NCBI RefSeq assembly: GCF_002646595.1
Contig: NZ_PDUD01000037.1
Span: forward strand, 62,001-126,000
Source: Flavilitoribacter nigricans DSM 23189 = NBRC 102662
Lineage (GTDB): Bacteria; Bacteroidota; Bacteroidia; Chitinophagales; Saprospiraceae
DNA length: 64,000 nucleotides
Reading direction: 5' to 3'
This document shows, in pieces, positions 17,616 through 25,991 of this stretch; the first letter of the stretch is position 1; each line of letters begins with the position of its first letter. The notes below the pieces were generated by a model. That model was given only the letters and a program-made list of their open reading frames with translations. It was not told the DNA's origin and searched no databases. The translations under genes were made by a program, and so were the position numbers.

Positions 17616-18629
17616 ATGATCGCAGGAGTAGCCTGGGCCGTACTGGCCGGTTTAATGTTGGGACTGTACGCACTTCCTGAGAAGTTTACCAGGGATTTCA
17701 AGTTCGAAAATACCTGGAGCCTGTTTTTTATGCTAACCATGTTCGTCGTACCCATCATTGCCTCTGTTTTATTAATCGACGGCTTTGGAGCGGTGTTTCG
17801 GTCTGTACCGACGGAAATTTTATTGAAAATGGGCGCCGCTGGTTTTTTGTGGGGCATTGGCGTAATGATGTGGGGCAAAGCCATTAACCATATTGGCCTT
17901 TCTCTCGGCTTTTCCCTCTTCATTGGTACGGTCATTCTAATCGGGTCCCTCCTCCCCTTTTTCGTAGATGGACTACCCGGCACCCGGGCTTTCACGGTCA
18001 TTATGGCCGGGATCCTGGTGGTACTTCTGGGCGTGATCGCCAACGGACGTGCGGGCCTGATCCGGGAACAGGATGAAAAAAAGACCGACACCACGGAACA
18101 GAAGGGATCGGTGCTCACCGGCATCCTTATTGCTGTGATTGGTGGCCTGCTGGCTACCGGCTTCAGCTATGCCAATGCGGTCGGCCGCCCCGTCTTGCAT
18201 GAGGCCAGTCAGTCGGCCGGTAATCCGGACTGGGTAACGGCTGTGGCTGTGATGTTCCCGATATTTATCAGTGGTGGTATCGTAATGCTGCTGTACTTTG
18301 GCTGGGAACTCAATCGTAAACAGGCCTGGGCGGATTTTAGAACGCCACATTTTGGAAAAAACTTCTGGCTCATTCTGATCATGGCGGTGTTCCATTACGC
18401 GGCCTCGGCGCTTTTTGCCTACGCGGCATTTCGGCTGGGTAGTGCGGGAAATACGGTAGGTTATGCCATATTTAATACGGCATCGGTCGCTACGGCTATT
18501 ATCAGTGGACTGGTCACCGGAGAATGGGTGAAGGCATCACCTAAGGCCAGGAATTCCCTTTACTTTGGTTTGCTTTGCATGGTCGTCGGGATCATTATCG
18601 TGGCGATCGGCAACGGATTGACTGCCTGA
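17616..18629 (+). CDS. RhaT-like sugar:proton symporter
   Basis: A 337-residue inner-membrane protein with about ten transmembrane helices, resembling the L-rhamnose:H+ symporter RhaT and its drug/metabolite-transporter-like relatives. Signs are the N-terminal AWAVLAGLMLGLYALPEKF, WGIGVMMWGKAINHIGLSLGFSLFIG and the repeat half ending VGIIIVAIGNGL. The first half-repeat is followed by a charged loop (~145-165: EQDEKKTDTTEQ). It lies 32 bp after aldA and 2 bp before the TRAP binding protein. A deoxy- or anhydro-sugar substrate is likely by context; the actual sugar is unknown. Confidence 0.8.
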   Translation: MIAGVAWAVLAGLMLGLYALPEKFTRDFKFENTWSLFFMLTMFVVPIIASVLLIDGFGAVFRSVPTEILLKMGAAGFLWGIGVMMWGKAINHIGLSLGFSLFIGTVILIGSLLPFFVDGLPGTRAFTVIMAGILVVLLGVIANGRAGLIREQDEKKTDTTEQKGSVLTGILIAVIGGLLATGFSYANAVGRPVLHEASQSAGNPDWVTAVAVMFPIFISGGIVMLLYFGWELNRKQAWADFRTPHFGKNFWLILIMAVFHYAASALFAYAAFRLGSAGNTVGYAIFNTASVATAIISGLVTGEWVKASPKARNSLYFGLLCMVVGIIIVAIGNGLTA

Positions 18630-18631
18630 TC

Positions 18632-19612
18632 ATGAGGTCCTGGAAGTACATATTATTACTGGCTGTTTTCCAGCTGTTTGTTCACTGCAAACCGTCGGAA
18701 CCGGATGTTTATCGCTTTCGGGTCAGCCTTTGGGCCAATCAGGAGCATACCTGGTTTCAGGCTTTTCAGTATTTCGCTGAGATCCTGCACGAACGCTCGG
18801 AAGGTAAAATTAAGGTGGAAGTCTATCCATCGGAACAACTGGCCAAAGAACTGGAATCGATCCGGCTCATCCAGGCCGGGGTGATCGATATGACCGTGAC
18901 GGCCTCCCTGCTGAGCAACTGGATCGAGATCGCCGCATTTTGCGAGTTGCCCTACTTACTGCGGGATTCTACGGATAAGGACGCACTGATTAACGGTCCG
19001 TTGGGTGCCCGCATCAAAAACGAAGTACTGGAGAAGACCGGTCTGCGCCCCATCGCGCTTTTCGAACGGGGACCGCGGCAGTTAACCTCCAACCGACCGA
19101 TCCGGCACCCGGATGATCTGCAGGGACTGATCATCCGGGTACCCAGCGTACCTTCCTTTGTGACGGCCTGGAATGCAATGGGCGCCAAGCCGACCCCGAT
19201 GGCTTTTTCCGAAGTATTCACTTCCCTGCAGCAGGGCGCCATCGAAGCCCAGGAAAATCCCTTTGAGCTGATCCTCAATGCGGGTTTCCCCGAGGTGCAG
19301 GAATATGTAAACCTGACCGAACACGTCATGAGTTGGAGTTATCCGGTGGTTGGAGAAAAACAATTCCAGCGGCTACCGCCTGACTTACAGGAGATCTTTC
19401 TCCGGGCTGCCCTGGATATGCAGGCCTATGAACGCCGACTCTTCCTGGAGAGTCAGGAGAAGGTAAAAGAAGCGCTGAAAGCCAGAGGCATGCAATTCGT
19501 GGCGGTGGACAAGGAGGCCTTCGCCGAAAGTTGCCGGGAGGCGATATACAACAGTTTATCTCCCGAAATGCAGGCCCTCTACCAGGACTTCATTACTTCC
19601 AAAAACCAATAA
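18632..19612 (+). CDS. dctP: TRAP transporter substrate-binding lipoprotein (DctP family)
   Basis: A 326-residue periplasmic binding component of a TRAP transporter. The ATG at 18632 is chosen because it gives a lipoprotein signal peptide ending LFVHC (Cys ~20); an upstream frame from 18575 overlaps the permease gene and is not used. Family pattern: FAEILHERSEGKIKVEVYP, EQLAKELESIRLIQAGVIDMT, LRGLIIRVP-like LQGLIIRVPSVP, the Arg that binds the ligand carboxylate probably in that strand, and FSEVFTSLQQGAIEAQENP. DctP proteins mostly bind carboxylates such as sugar acids. Its genes for the membrane parts follow immediately. Confidence 0.92.
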   Translation: MRSWKYILLLAVFQLFVHCKPSEPDVYRFRVSLWANQEHTWFQAFQYFAEILHERSEGKIKVEVYPSEQLAKELESIRLIQAGVIDMTVTASLLSNWIEIAAFCELPYLLRDSTDKDALINGPLGARIKNEVLEKTGLRPIALFERGPRQLTSNRPIRHPDDLQGLIIRVPSVPSFVTAWNAMGAKPTPMAFSEVFTSLQQGAIEAQENPFELILNAGFPEVQEYVNLTEHVMSWSYPVVGEKQFQRLPPDLQEIFLRAALDMQAYERRLFLESQEKVKEALKARGMQFVAVDKEAFAESCREAIYNSLSPEMQALYQDFITSKNQ

Positions 19613-19619
19613 ACCCCCA

Positions 19620-19661
19620 ACCGTCGACCCTCAACCGTCGACCGTCGACCATCAACCCTCA
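19620..19661 (+). repeat. six tandem heptamers ACCNTCR just before dctQ
   Basis: Six contiguous 7-nt units (ACCGTCG, ACCCTCA, ACCGTCG, ACCGTCG, ACCATCA, ACCCTCA) fill almost the whole 52-bp gap between dctP and dctQ and end 3 bp before the dctQ ATG at 19665. Related arrays precede the galactonate dehydratase gene and the DUF1501 gene. Slippage would alter the distance between ribosome binding region and start codon. Confidence 0.6.
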
Positions 19662-19664
19662 AAC

Positions 19665-20123
19665 ATGAAACAAAAAATATCCACCTACTTAAAATACGGC
19701 ACCCTGCTAAGCGCCTACGGATTCATCGGTAGTGTGCTACTGCAGATCTTTGCCCGGTTTTTTCTGGCCAATACGCCGCCCTGGACGGAAGAGGTAGCCC
19801 GTTTGTGCTTTATTTATGCCATCGCCTTCGCGGCCGGTCTGGCCCTAAAGCAGCAATATTACGTTCACCTGGATGTGCTCTTCAATAGATTGCCGGCCAC
19901 TTTTCAGCGCCGGCTGCTGCTGATCATTCCGGCCGCTACGCTACTGTTGTTTGCCGTCTTAGGCATTTTTGCCATACCCTTTATACTCCGGGGATATCAG
20001 GAGTTTTCCCCTAGTATGCAGATCCGGATGGCATTTGTCTTTTTCAGTATGTTGGTGTTAGGAGCATCGATGAGTTATTACGCTGCGCTGGACCTGAGAA
20101 AAGCCATTAAAAACCACCGATGA
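19665..20123 (+). CDS. dctQ: TRAP transporter small membrane subunit (DctQ family)
   Basis: A 152-residue membrane protein with four helices, the small DctQ subunit of the TRAP transporter. The pattern LQIFARFFLANTPPWTEEVARLCFIYAIAFAAGLAL with the conserved W-T-E-E is diagnostic. The stop codon overlaps the start of the large subunit at 20120. It works with the binding protein and DctM to take up the ligand, probably a sugar acid or sugar, driven by the Na+ gradient. Confidence 0.92.
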   Translation: MKQKISTYLKYGTLLSAYGFIGSVLLQIFARFFLANTPPWTEEVARLCFIYAIAFAAGLALKQQYYVHLDVLFNRLPATFQRRLLLIIPAATLLLFAVLGIFAIPFILRGYQEFSPSMQIRMAFVFFSMLVLGASMSYYAALDLRKAIKNHR

Positions 20124-21397
20124 TGATTGGGGTACTGATAATTGTATTCATCCTCTGCCTGCTGCTGCGCTTTCCCATTGCCTTTGCGTTGGGGCTCTCC
20201 TGCCTGGCTTATATCCTGGTAGCCGGGATCCCGCTGGTGGTCCTTCCCATGAAAATGTATTCGGGCATCGATGTTTTTGTACTACTTAGCGTACCGGGTT
20301 TTATTCTGGCGGGTAATTTGATGAATCACGGTGGCCTGACGGAAAAGATCATAGCTTTTTGTAACCGGCTTACCGGGCATATCCGGGGAGGCCTGGCGCT
20401 CGCCAATATTGGCGCTTCCATGCTTTTTGCCGGCATTTCCGGTACGGCGGTCTCGGATACGGCCAGTATCGGTTCGGTGATGATCCCGGCGATGAAAAAA
20501 GAAGGCTATGATGCCGGATTTTCCTGTGCCGTGACGGCGGCTTCCTCTACGGTAGGTCCGATTATACCACCCAGTGTTCCGATGATCATTGCGGCTACCT
20601 TGAGCGGCTTATCCGTTGGTAAGCTGTTTCTTGCTGGAGCTATTCCGGGTTTGTTGTTGGGAGGTGGAATGATGGTACTTACCTACCTGATCGCTTTGCG
20701 CCGGCAGTATCCGAAATACCCGAAAAGTAGTTGGCGGGAGATTGCCCGGGGTTTTATCGATACTTTTTGGGCCTTACTGATGACCCTGATCATTTTGTTC
20801 GGCATCATCGGTGGGGTGTTTACACCAACGGAGGCTTCGGTCATCGCGGTTGTGTATGCACTTATGGTCGGAAAACTGGTGTATAAACGCCTGAATTTTC
20901 GGAATGTGCAGGTGATCATTCTGGATTCCATGAAAACCTCGGCTTCCCTGATGATCCTGATCGGTTTTGCCAATCTGTTCGGGTGGATCCTGATCACCGA
21001 GCGACTGCCACAGATGATCTCCTCCGGAATTCTGGATTTTACCCAAAATAAATACCTGGTGCTGCTGCTGATCAATCTTTTGCTCATTTTCGTCGGCACC
21101 TTTATGGAGACCATTGCCGCTCTGCTGATCCTCTTCCCGATCCTGCTTAAGGTCGCCGTGACGGTAGGCATCGATCCCATTCATTTCGCGGTCATTGCCG
21201 TATTGAATCTGATCATCGGACTAACGACCCCACCGGTGGGTGTATGCCTGTTTGTGGCTTCCAGTATTGGAAAAGTTTCGATCGGAACAGTGAGTAAGGC
21301 CAGTCTGCCCTTCCTGCTGGTAAGCTTGTTCGTGCTGATTTTGGTCAGCCTTTTTCCGGAATTATCGCTGTTTTTACCACAGCTCTTTATGGACTGA
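20120..21397 (+). CDS. dctM: TRAP transporter large membrane subunit (DctM family)
   Basis: A 425-residue membrane protein with about twelve helices, the DctM transport channel subunit. Typical signs are FALGLSCLAYILVAGIP, VPGFILAGNLMNHGGLTEKI, the FAGISGTAVSDTASIGSVMIPAM segment, AASSTVGPIIPPSVPMII and LTTPPVGVCLFV. It overlaps dctQ by 4 bp (ATGA type coupling). With dctP and dctQ it forms a complete tripartite importer located between AldA and the GH117-like lipoprotein, pointing to uptake of an oligosaccharide breakdown product. Confidence 0.93.
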   Translation: MMIGVLIIVFILCLLLRFPIAFALGLSCLAYILVAGIPLVVLPMKMYSGIDVFVLLSVPGFILAGNLMNHGGLTEKIIAFCNRLTGHIRGGLALANIGASMLFAGISGTAVSDTASIGSVMIPAMKKEGYDAGFSCAVTAASSTVGPIIPPSVPMIIAATLSGLSVGKLFLAGAIPGLLLGGGMMVLTYLIALRRQYPKYPKSSWREIARGFIDTFWALLMTLIILFGIIGGVFTPTEASVIAVVYALMVGKLVYKRLNFRNVQVIILDSMKTSASLMILIGFANLFGWILITERLPQMISSGILDFTQNKYLVLLLINLLLIFVGTFMETIAALLILFPILLKVAVTVGIDPIHFAVIAVLNLIIGLTTPPVGVCLFVASSIGKVSIGTVSKASLPFLLVSLFVLILVSLFPELSLFLPQLFMD

Positions 21398-21427
21398 AAA
21401 ACTAACTGGATTAAAATTATACAACTG

Positions 21428-22702
21428 ATGAAAGGGAATAATGATCAATTTAGGGCTCCGTGGCAGTTATTTCACCCGGAGTGCTGCTTCCGTAATATCC
21501 TCCTTTTAGGTGGTTTACTGGCGCTTGCCTTTACGCCGGGATGCGAAACAACTTCTCCGCAAAAATCGGAAACAACAACGATGGAAAAAGAAATTACGGA
21601 CGAAGATCTGGATCGACTCGGCATTACCAACCGGGAATATCTCAGCGCAGCCTCTAAGCGGGCTCTGGCCTGGCCTGACCTCGGCAATGAGTGGTTTGCC
21701 GAGTTCAAAGTACATGATCTCAAGGGAGATCTTGCCTACGAAGAAGGAGTGGTGCGGAGGGATCCCAGCGCCGTCATTCAGGTAGACGGGAAATACTTCG
21801 TCTGGTACTCCAAAAGTACCGGCTCCACCCAGGGTTTTGCTGGTGATATCGAAAAAGAGAAGGTCTTTCCCTGGGATCGATGTGATATCTGGTACGCTAC
21901 CTCAGATGACGGCTGGACCTGGAAGGAGGAGGGTATGGCCGTGCCCAGAGGGCCCAAAGGGAGCTACGATGATCGCAGTGTATTTACTACTGAGATCCTC
22001 CGGCATGCAGGCAAGTACTATCTGGTATACCAAACCGTGAAATCCCCCTATGTAGTGCGGGTGAAAAATCAGGTCGGCCTGGCCTGGGCGGATTCCCCGT
22101 ACGGCCCCTGGACCAAAAGTGAAGAACCGATCCTGAGCCCGGCCGATAACGGGATCTGGGACGGTGAAGAAGATAACCGCTTTAAAGTGGTCAAAAAAGG
22201 GGATTTCGACAGCCATAAAGTACACGATCCCTGCCTGCTGTTTTTTAACGATAAATTTTACCTGTACTACAAGGGAGAACAGATGGGTGAAGAGATCACC
22301 TTCGGCGGCCGACAGATCCGGCACGGTGTAGCAATTGCGGATGATCCGTTGGGACCCTACGTAAAATCTCCCTACAACCCCATCTCCAACAGTGGCCACG
22401 AGATCTGCGTGTGGCACTACGATGGTGGTATCGCCTCCCTGATCACTACCGACGGACCGGAAAAAAACACCATCCAGTGGGCACCCGACGGGATCAACTT
22501 CGAGATCCAGTCCGTGATCAAAGGGGCGCCGCATGCCATCGGTCTCAACCGCAGCCTGGATACCGAAAAATCGCCATTATCCGCTTTGGAATGGGGCCTT
22601 ACCCACGAATATAAAACGGGCGATTACCAATATATCCGACGCTTCGAAGGTTACCGACGATCGACACACGTGGCCCGGGGAGAAAGTGGAGCACGCAAAT
22701 AG
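21428..22702 (+). CDS. GH117-like glycoside hydrolase lipoprotein (1)
   Basis: A 424-residue lipoprotein (lipobox FTPGC, Cys ~39) with a five-bladed propeller of the GH117 type. Visible family marks are an N-terminal helical dimerisation segment ([18 protein letters not shown]), RRDPSAVI with an essential-type Asp, [14 protein letters not shown], the run [28 protein letters not shown] with His-Glu, and [13 protein letters not shown]. Characterised GH117 enzymes release 3,6-anhydro-L-galactose from the non-reducing end of neoagaro-oligosaccharides. It is the last gene of the AldA-RhaT-TRAP operon, 31 bp after dctM, which fits liberation and uptake of that monosaccharide. Another anhydro- or L-galactoside is possible. 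Confidence 0.8.
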   Translation: MKGNNDQFRAPWQLFHPECCFRNILLLGGLLALAFTPGCETTSPQKSETTTMEKEITDEDLDRLGITNREYLSAASKRALAWPDLGNEWFAEFKVHDLKGDLAYEEGVVRRDPSAVIQVDGKYFVWYSKSTGSTQGFAGDIEKEKVFPWDRCDIWYATSDDGWTWKEEGMAVPRGPKGSYDDRSVFTTEILRHAGKYYLVYQTVKSPYVVRVKNQVGLAWADSPYGPWTKSEEPILSPADNGIWDGEEDNRFKVVKKGDFDSHKVHDPCLLFFNDKFYLYYKGEQMGEEITFGGRQIRHGVAIADDPLGPYVKSPYNPISNSGHEICVWHYDGGIASLITTDGPEKNTIQWAPDGINFEIQSVIKGAPHAIGLNRSLDTEKSPLSALEWGLTHEYKTGDYQYIRRFEGYRRSTHVARGESGARK

Positions 22703-22761
22703 ACCTGAAACTGGAGAAAAGATGGTGGGGAAAGTCCCTATATCATCAAATCTCCAAGAAT

Positions 22762-22871
22762 CTTTTACCTACCTTCGTAAAAGCAGGTGGAGGCAAAGTT
22801 GCATTGATTGAAGGATAAACGGAGTCTATCTTTGCCCTATCTGCAGGGTATAAATCAGGCTGTCTCCACCT
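22762..22871. other. structured leader region upstream of galactonate dehydratase
   Basis: The 312-bp gap between the GH117-like gene and dgoD holds a 7-bp hairpin CTTTTAC/GTAAAAG (22762-22768 with 22777-22783), perhaps the end of the preceding transcript. After it come nested complementary segments: AGGTGGAG at 22785-22792 with CTCCACCT at 22864-22871, and inside them GGCAAAG at 22792-22798 with CTTTGCC at 22830-22836. A CCCT/AGGG hairpin competes with the inner helix. The nested pattern resembles a multibranched leader RNA, but I recognise no known riboswitch. Confidence 0.3.
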
Positions 22872-22994
22872 AATTTGTACTGGAAAAGGGAAAGCCGGGC
22901 GGAACCATACTAGCCATTTAACCATCTGACCAATCAGAAATGCCTTATCGCCTATTATCATCTTTTTGTAACTGAATGCATATAATGTAGCTCA

Positions 22995-23010
22995 AACCAT
23001 CAAACCATCA
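22995..23010 (+). repeat. two tandem AACCATCA octamers before dgoD
   Basis: Two copies of AACCATCA (22995-23002 and 23003-23010) end 4 bp before the dgoD ATG at 23015, matching the style of the heptamer array before dctQ and the octamer array before the DUF1501 gene. Confidence 0.45.
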
Positions 23011-23014
23011 CCTC

Positions 23015-24181
23015 ATGCACCCACTATCCGGCCTGGAAATTACCGAATTGGAATTGTTCAAAGTACCACCCCGCTGGTTGTTCCTAAAGCTAAAAACCAA
23101 AAGCGGAATAAGCGGCTGGGGTGAACCCGTAGTGGAAGGACGGGCCGAGACCGTAGCTGCCGCCATCCGGGAAATTAGGCCCCATCTGATCGGTCACCCC
23201 GCCAATAAGATCGAGGATTTCTGGCAGATGATCTACCGCGGAGGATTTTACCGGGGCGGTCCGGTATTGATGAGTGCCCTTTCCGGGATCGATCAGGCGC
23301 TGTGGGACATTAAGGGTAAAGCGCTCGGCGTACCGGTGTACGAATTACTGGGCGGCGCGGTACGGGATAAGATGAAGATCTACGGCTGGATACACGGCGA
23401 TACGCCGGAGGCATTGGCGGAAGCAGCCAAAAAGCGGGTTGCTGCCGGTTTTACGGCCGTGAAAATGACCGTCACCGATCAGTTGGAATGGATTGATGCC
23501 CCCTATCAGGTGAATGCTGCCGCCGAGCGACTGGCCGCCGTGCGCAACGCCATCGGCGATCAATATCCTATCGGAGTGGATCTGCACGGCCGGGTGCATA
23601 AAGGAATGGCCAAAATGATAGCCCAGGCGCTGGAGCCCTTCCATCCCTATTTCCTGGAGGAACTGGTATTATCCGAAAACAACGACAGCCTCTCGGCGCT
23701 TCACAATTTTACGGCTATTCCGATCGCCACCGGAGAACGAATGTACTCCCGCTGGGATTTTAAAAAAATATTACAGGACGGTACGGTGGATATTCTTCAG
23801 CCCGATCTGAGTCACGCCGGCGGGATCTCCGAAGTAAAACGCATCGCTACCATGGCTGAAGCCTATGACGTAGCGATCGCTCCGCATTGCCCGTTGGGGC
23901 CGATCTCTCTGGCCGCTGCCCTGCAAATTGACTTTTCCTGCATCAATGCCCTCATTCAGGAAACCAGCCTGGGGGTACATTATAACGAGGATATTGACCT
24001 GACGGACTACCTGGTGGATCCCGAAGTTTTCGGGCTGAAAGACGGTTACGTACCCTTACTAACGGCCCCCGGTCTCGGCATTGAGATCGATGAAGATAAA
24101 GTTCGGGAAGCTGCCAGGACCGGCCACGACTGGAAGAATCCGATCTGGCGCAATCCTGATGGCTCCGTTACCGAGTGGTGA
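23015..24181 (+). CDS. dgoD: D-galactonate dehydratase (enolase superfamily)
   Basis: A 388-residue enolase-superfamily enzyme that dehydrates D-galactonate to 2-keto-3-deoxy-D-galactonate. The opening ELFKVPPRWLFLKLKTKSG and GWGEPVVEGRAETVAAAI are characteristic of DgoD. Metal ligands and catalytic groups appear in GVDLHGRVHKGMA (Asp), LEELVLSE and TGERMYSR (Glu residues) and IAPHCPLGPI (His). The C-terminal cap VFGLKDGYVPLLTAPGLGIEID also fits. It is followed 52 bp later by an ACS-family transporter, giving a galactonate uptake and dehydration pair. The kinase and aldolase that would complete the pathway are not in the window. Confidence 0.9.
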   Translation: MHPLSGLEITELELFKVPPRWLFLKLKTKSGISGWGEPVVEGRAETVAAAIREIRPHLIGHPANKIEDFWQMIYRGGFYRGGPVLMSALSGIDQALWDIKGKALGVPVYELLGGAVRDKMKIYGWIHGDTPEALAEAAKKRVAAGFTAVKMTVTDQLEWIDAPYQVNAAAERLAAVRNAIGDQYPIGVDLHGRVHKGMAKMIAQALEPFHPYFLEELVLSENNDSLSALHNFTAIPIATGERMYSRWDFKKILQDGTVDILQPDLSHAGGISEVKRIATMAEAYDVAIAPHCPLGPISLAAALQIDFSCINALIQETSLGVHYNEDIDLTDYLVDPEVFGLKDGYVPLLTAPGLGIEIDEDKVREAARTGHDWKNPIWRNPDGSVTEW

Positions 24182-24233
24182 ATGATCATGGAGAACTCCA
24201 GGCTTCAGGCTATACGTCGTAAAATAACTACCA

Positions 24234-25529
24234 ATGAACACCAAACCACCCGTCCGGCCAACCCGCAAACGCTACCAAATTCTGGCGCTGATCTTCGTGA
24301 CCGTAGTGATCAACTACATGGACCGTAGCAATATTTCTGTTGCGGCTTTTGCGATCAGTGACGAGCTGGGCCTGACTACCGTGCAAATGGGGCTCATCTT
24401 TTCGGCTTTCGCCTGGACGTATTCGGCCCTTCAGATCCCCGGCGGTATTCTGGTGGATCAGATCCGTCCGCGGATCCTGTACCCGGCCATCATGATCCTG
24501 TGGTCGGTGGCCACGCTGGTCCAGGGCTTTGCCAATTCGATTGCGGCTCTGGTGGGCTGTCGCGCTGCTATCGGGGTATTTGAAGCTCCCTCCTACCCTG
24601 CTAACAATAAGATCGTCACCAGCTGGTTTCCGGAAAAAGAACGGGCAAGTGCCATTGCGATCTACACTTCGGGCCAGTTTATCGGACTGGCTTTCCTGAC
24701 GCCGGCGCTGATCCTGATCCAAACCTATCTCGGTTGGCGTGGGTTGTTTTTTATTTCGGGGGCTATTGGGATCTTCTGGGCGGTGGCCTGGTATTTTTTG
24801 TATCGTTCCCCGCAGGAGCACCGGGGCGTTAACCGGGCCGAACTGGAGCTGATCGCCGCCGATGGTGGACTGATCGAAACCAGTGTTACCGATGAAGAAA
24901 GAAATACTTTTTCCTGGAAAGATCTGGGAGAAGCATTCATTCATCGCAAGCTTTGGGGGGTATATCTGGGGCAATTTTGCCTCGGATCGCTTTTTATCTT
25001 TTTTCTAACGTGGTTCCCAACCTACCTGGTCAAATACCGGGGGCTGGATTTTATAAAATCGGGATTTCTGGCTTCCGTGCCCTTCCTGGCTGCATTTGTG
25101 GGGGTACTCTTATCCGGCTTTACTTCGGATGCGCTGGTACGAAAAGGGTACACACCGGAAATTGCCCGCAAAGCGCCCATCCTCATCGGTATGTTACTGT
25201 CCGTTTCCATCATTGGGGCCAATTACACGGATAGTACTTTTTGGGTGATCTTTTTCCTTTCAGTGGCTTTCTTCGGAAACGGTCTGGCTTCTATTGCCTG
25301 GGTGTTTATCTCGTTATTGGCTCCCCGGCGGCTGATCGGGCTGATCGGCGGGGTCTTTAATTTCATCGGTGGACTTGCCGCTGCACTCACCCCCATTGTG
25401 ATCGGCTATCTGGTGACGGACAGCAGTTTTGAACCCGCATTATTCTACATTGGTGCTATCGCCTTCCTGGGTTTCTGTTCTTACCTTTTTTTAATTGGGA
25501 AAGTGGAGCGAATTGCGGACAGGAAGTAA
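24234..25529 (+). CDS. MFS transporter, anion:cation symporter type (DgoT/ExuT-like)
   Basis: A 431-residue major facilitator with twelve predicted helices, of the anion:cation symporter family that takes up hexuronates, glucarate or galactonate. The N-terminal VTVVINYMDRSNISVAA is the family hallmark; ALQIPGGILVDQIRPRILYPAI is the loop 2-3 motif, and SYPANNKIVTSWFPEKERASAIAIY the helix 4-5 segment. Its position directly after dgoD suggests galactonate or a related sugar acid as substrate. No tandem TTGTCYAGT site precedes this pair. Confidence 0.88.
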   Translation: MNTKPPVRPTRKRYQILALIFVTVVINYMDRSNISVAAFAISDELGLTTVQMGLIFSAFAWTYSALQIPGGILVDQIRPRILYPAIMILWSVATLVQGFANSIAALVGCRAAIGVFEAPSYPANNKIVTSWFPEKERASAIAIYTSGQFIGLAFLTPALILIQTYLGWRGLFFISGAIGIFWAVAWYFLYRSPQEHRGVNRAELELIAADGGLIETSVTDEERNTFSWKDLGEAFIHRKLWGVYLGQFCLGSLFIFFLTWFPTYLVKYRGLDFIKSGFLASVPFLAAFVGVLLSGFTSDALVRKGYTPEIARKAPILIGMLLSVSIIGANYTDSTFWVIFFLSVAFFGNGLASIAWVFISLLAPRRLIGLIGGVFNFIGGLAAALTPIVIGYLVTDSSFEPALFYIGAIAFLGFCSYLFLIGKVERIADRK

Positions 25530-25562
25530 CTCCAGATGCTGTGCTTAGATTAAATGTATACT

Positions 25563-25964
25563 TTACTTCCCTCCCCAAATATCCACCACCAGGAGATCGC
25601 TCAGCAAAGGTTGATTGGCTTCGACAACCTTTACGTGCTCCGGATGAGGAAGATAGATGTCCCTGGCGGCTTCGCTCTCAAAGGTCAGGATAAAACAGTG
25701 GCTGAAGGTGTCTTTCCGGCCATCGTTCCGCAGGTTTGCTCCGCCTTCAAATTTTTTGATTTCCGGGATCTTATCTTTTAAATCCCAAAATATCTGAATA
25801 GCCCGAGCTTGCTGCTCTTCCGATACCTCTTCCTTAAATTGAAGGGAAACGATATGTCTCAGCATCGGTTGCTGGTCGGCTTTAGTACTTGCACAGGAAG
25901 TAATGCTCCATAAGATCGCCAGATAGAACAGGACCTTTAGCTCGGTGATATTTCCTTTTATCAT
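25563..25964 (-). CDS. Dabb-domain lipoprotein
   Basis: A 133-residue protein with a lipoprotein signal peptide (lipobox SITSC, Cys ~24) and one stress-responsive A/B barrel (Dabb) domain: LRHIVSLQFKEEVSEEQ, KIPEIKKFEGGANLR, HCFILTFESEAARDIYLPHPEHVKVVE. Dabb proteins form ferredoxin-like dimers; some are enzymes, most are unassigned. It converges with the MFS gene and is the last of a minus-strand set with a propeller protein and a GlcG/HbpS-like protein, all exported, so a shared periplasmic role is possible. Confidence 0.85.
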   Translation of the reverse strand: MIKGNITELKVLFYLAILWSITSCASTKADQQPMLRHIVSLQFKEEVSEEQQARAIQIFWDLKDKIPEIKKFEGGANLRNDGRKDTFSHCFILTFESEAARDIYLPHPEHVKVVEANQPLLSDLLVVDIWGGK

Positions 25965-25991
25965 GGTTGATTTTTTTCAAATGTTAGTGAT

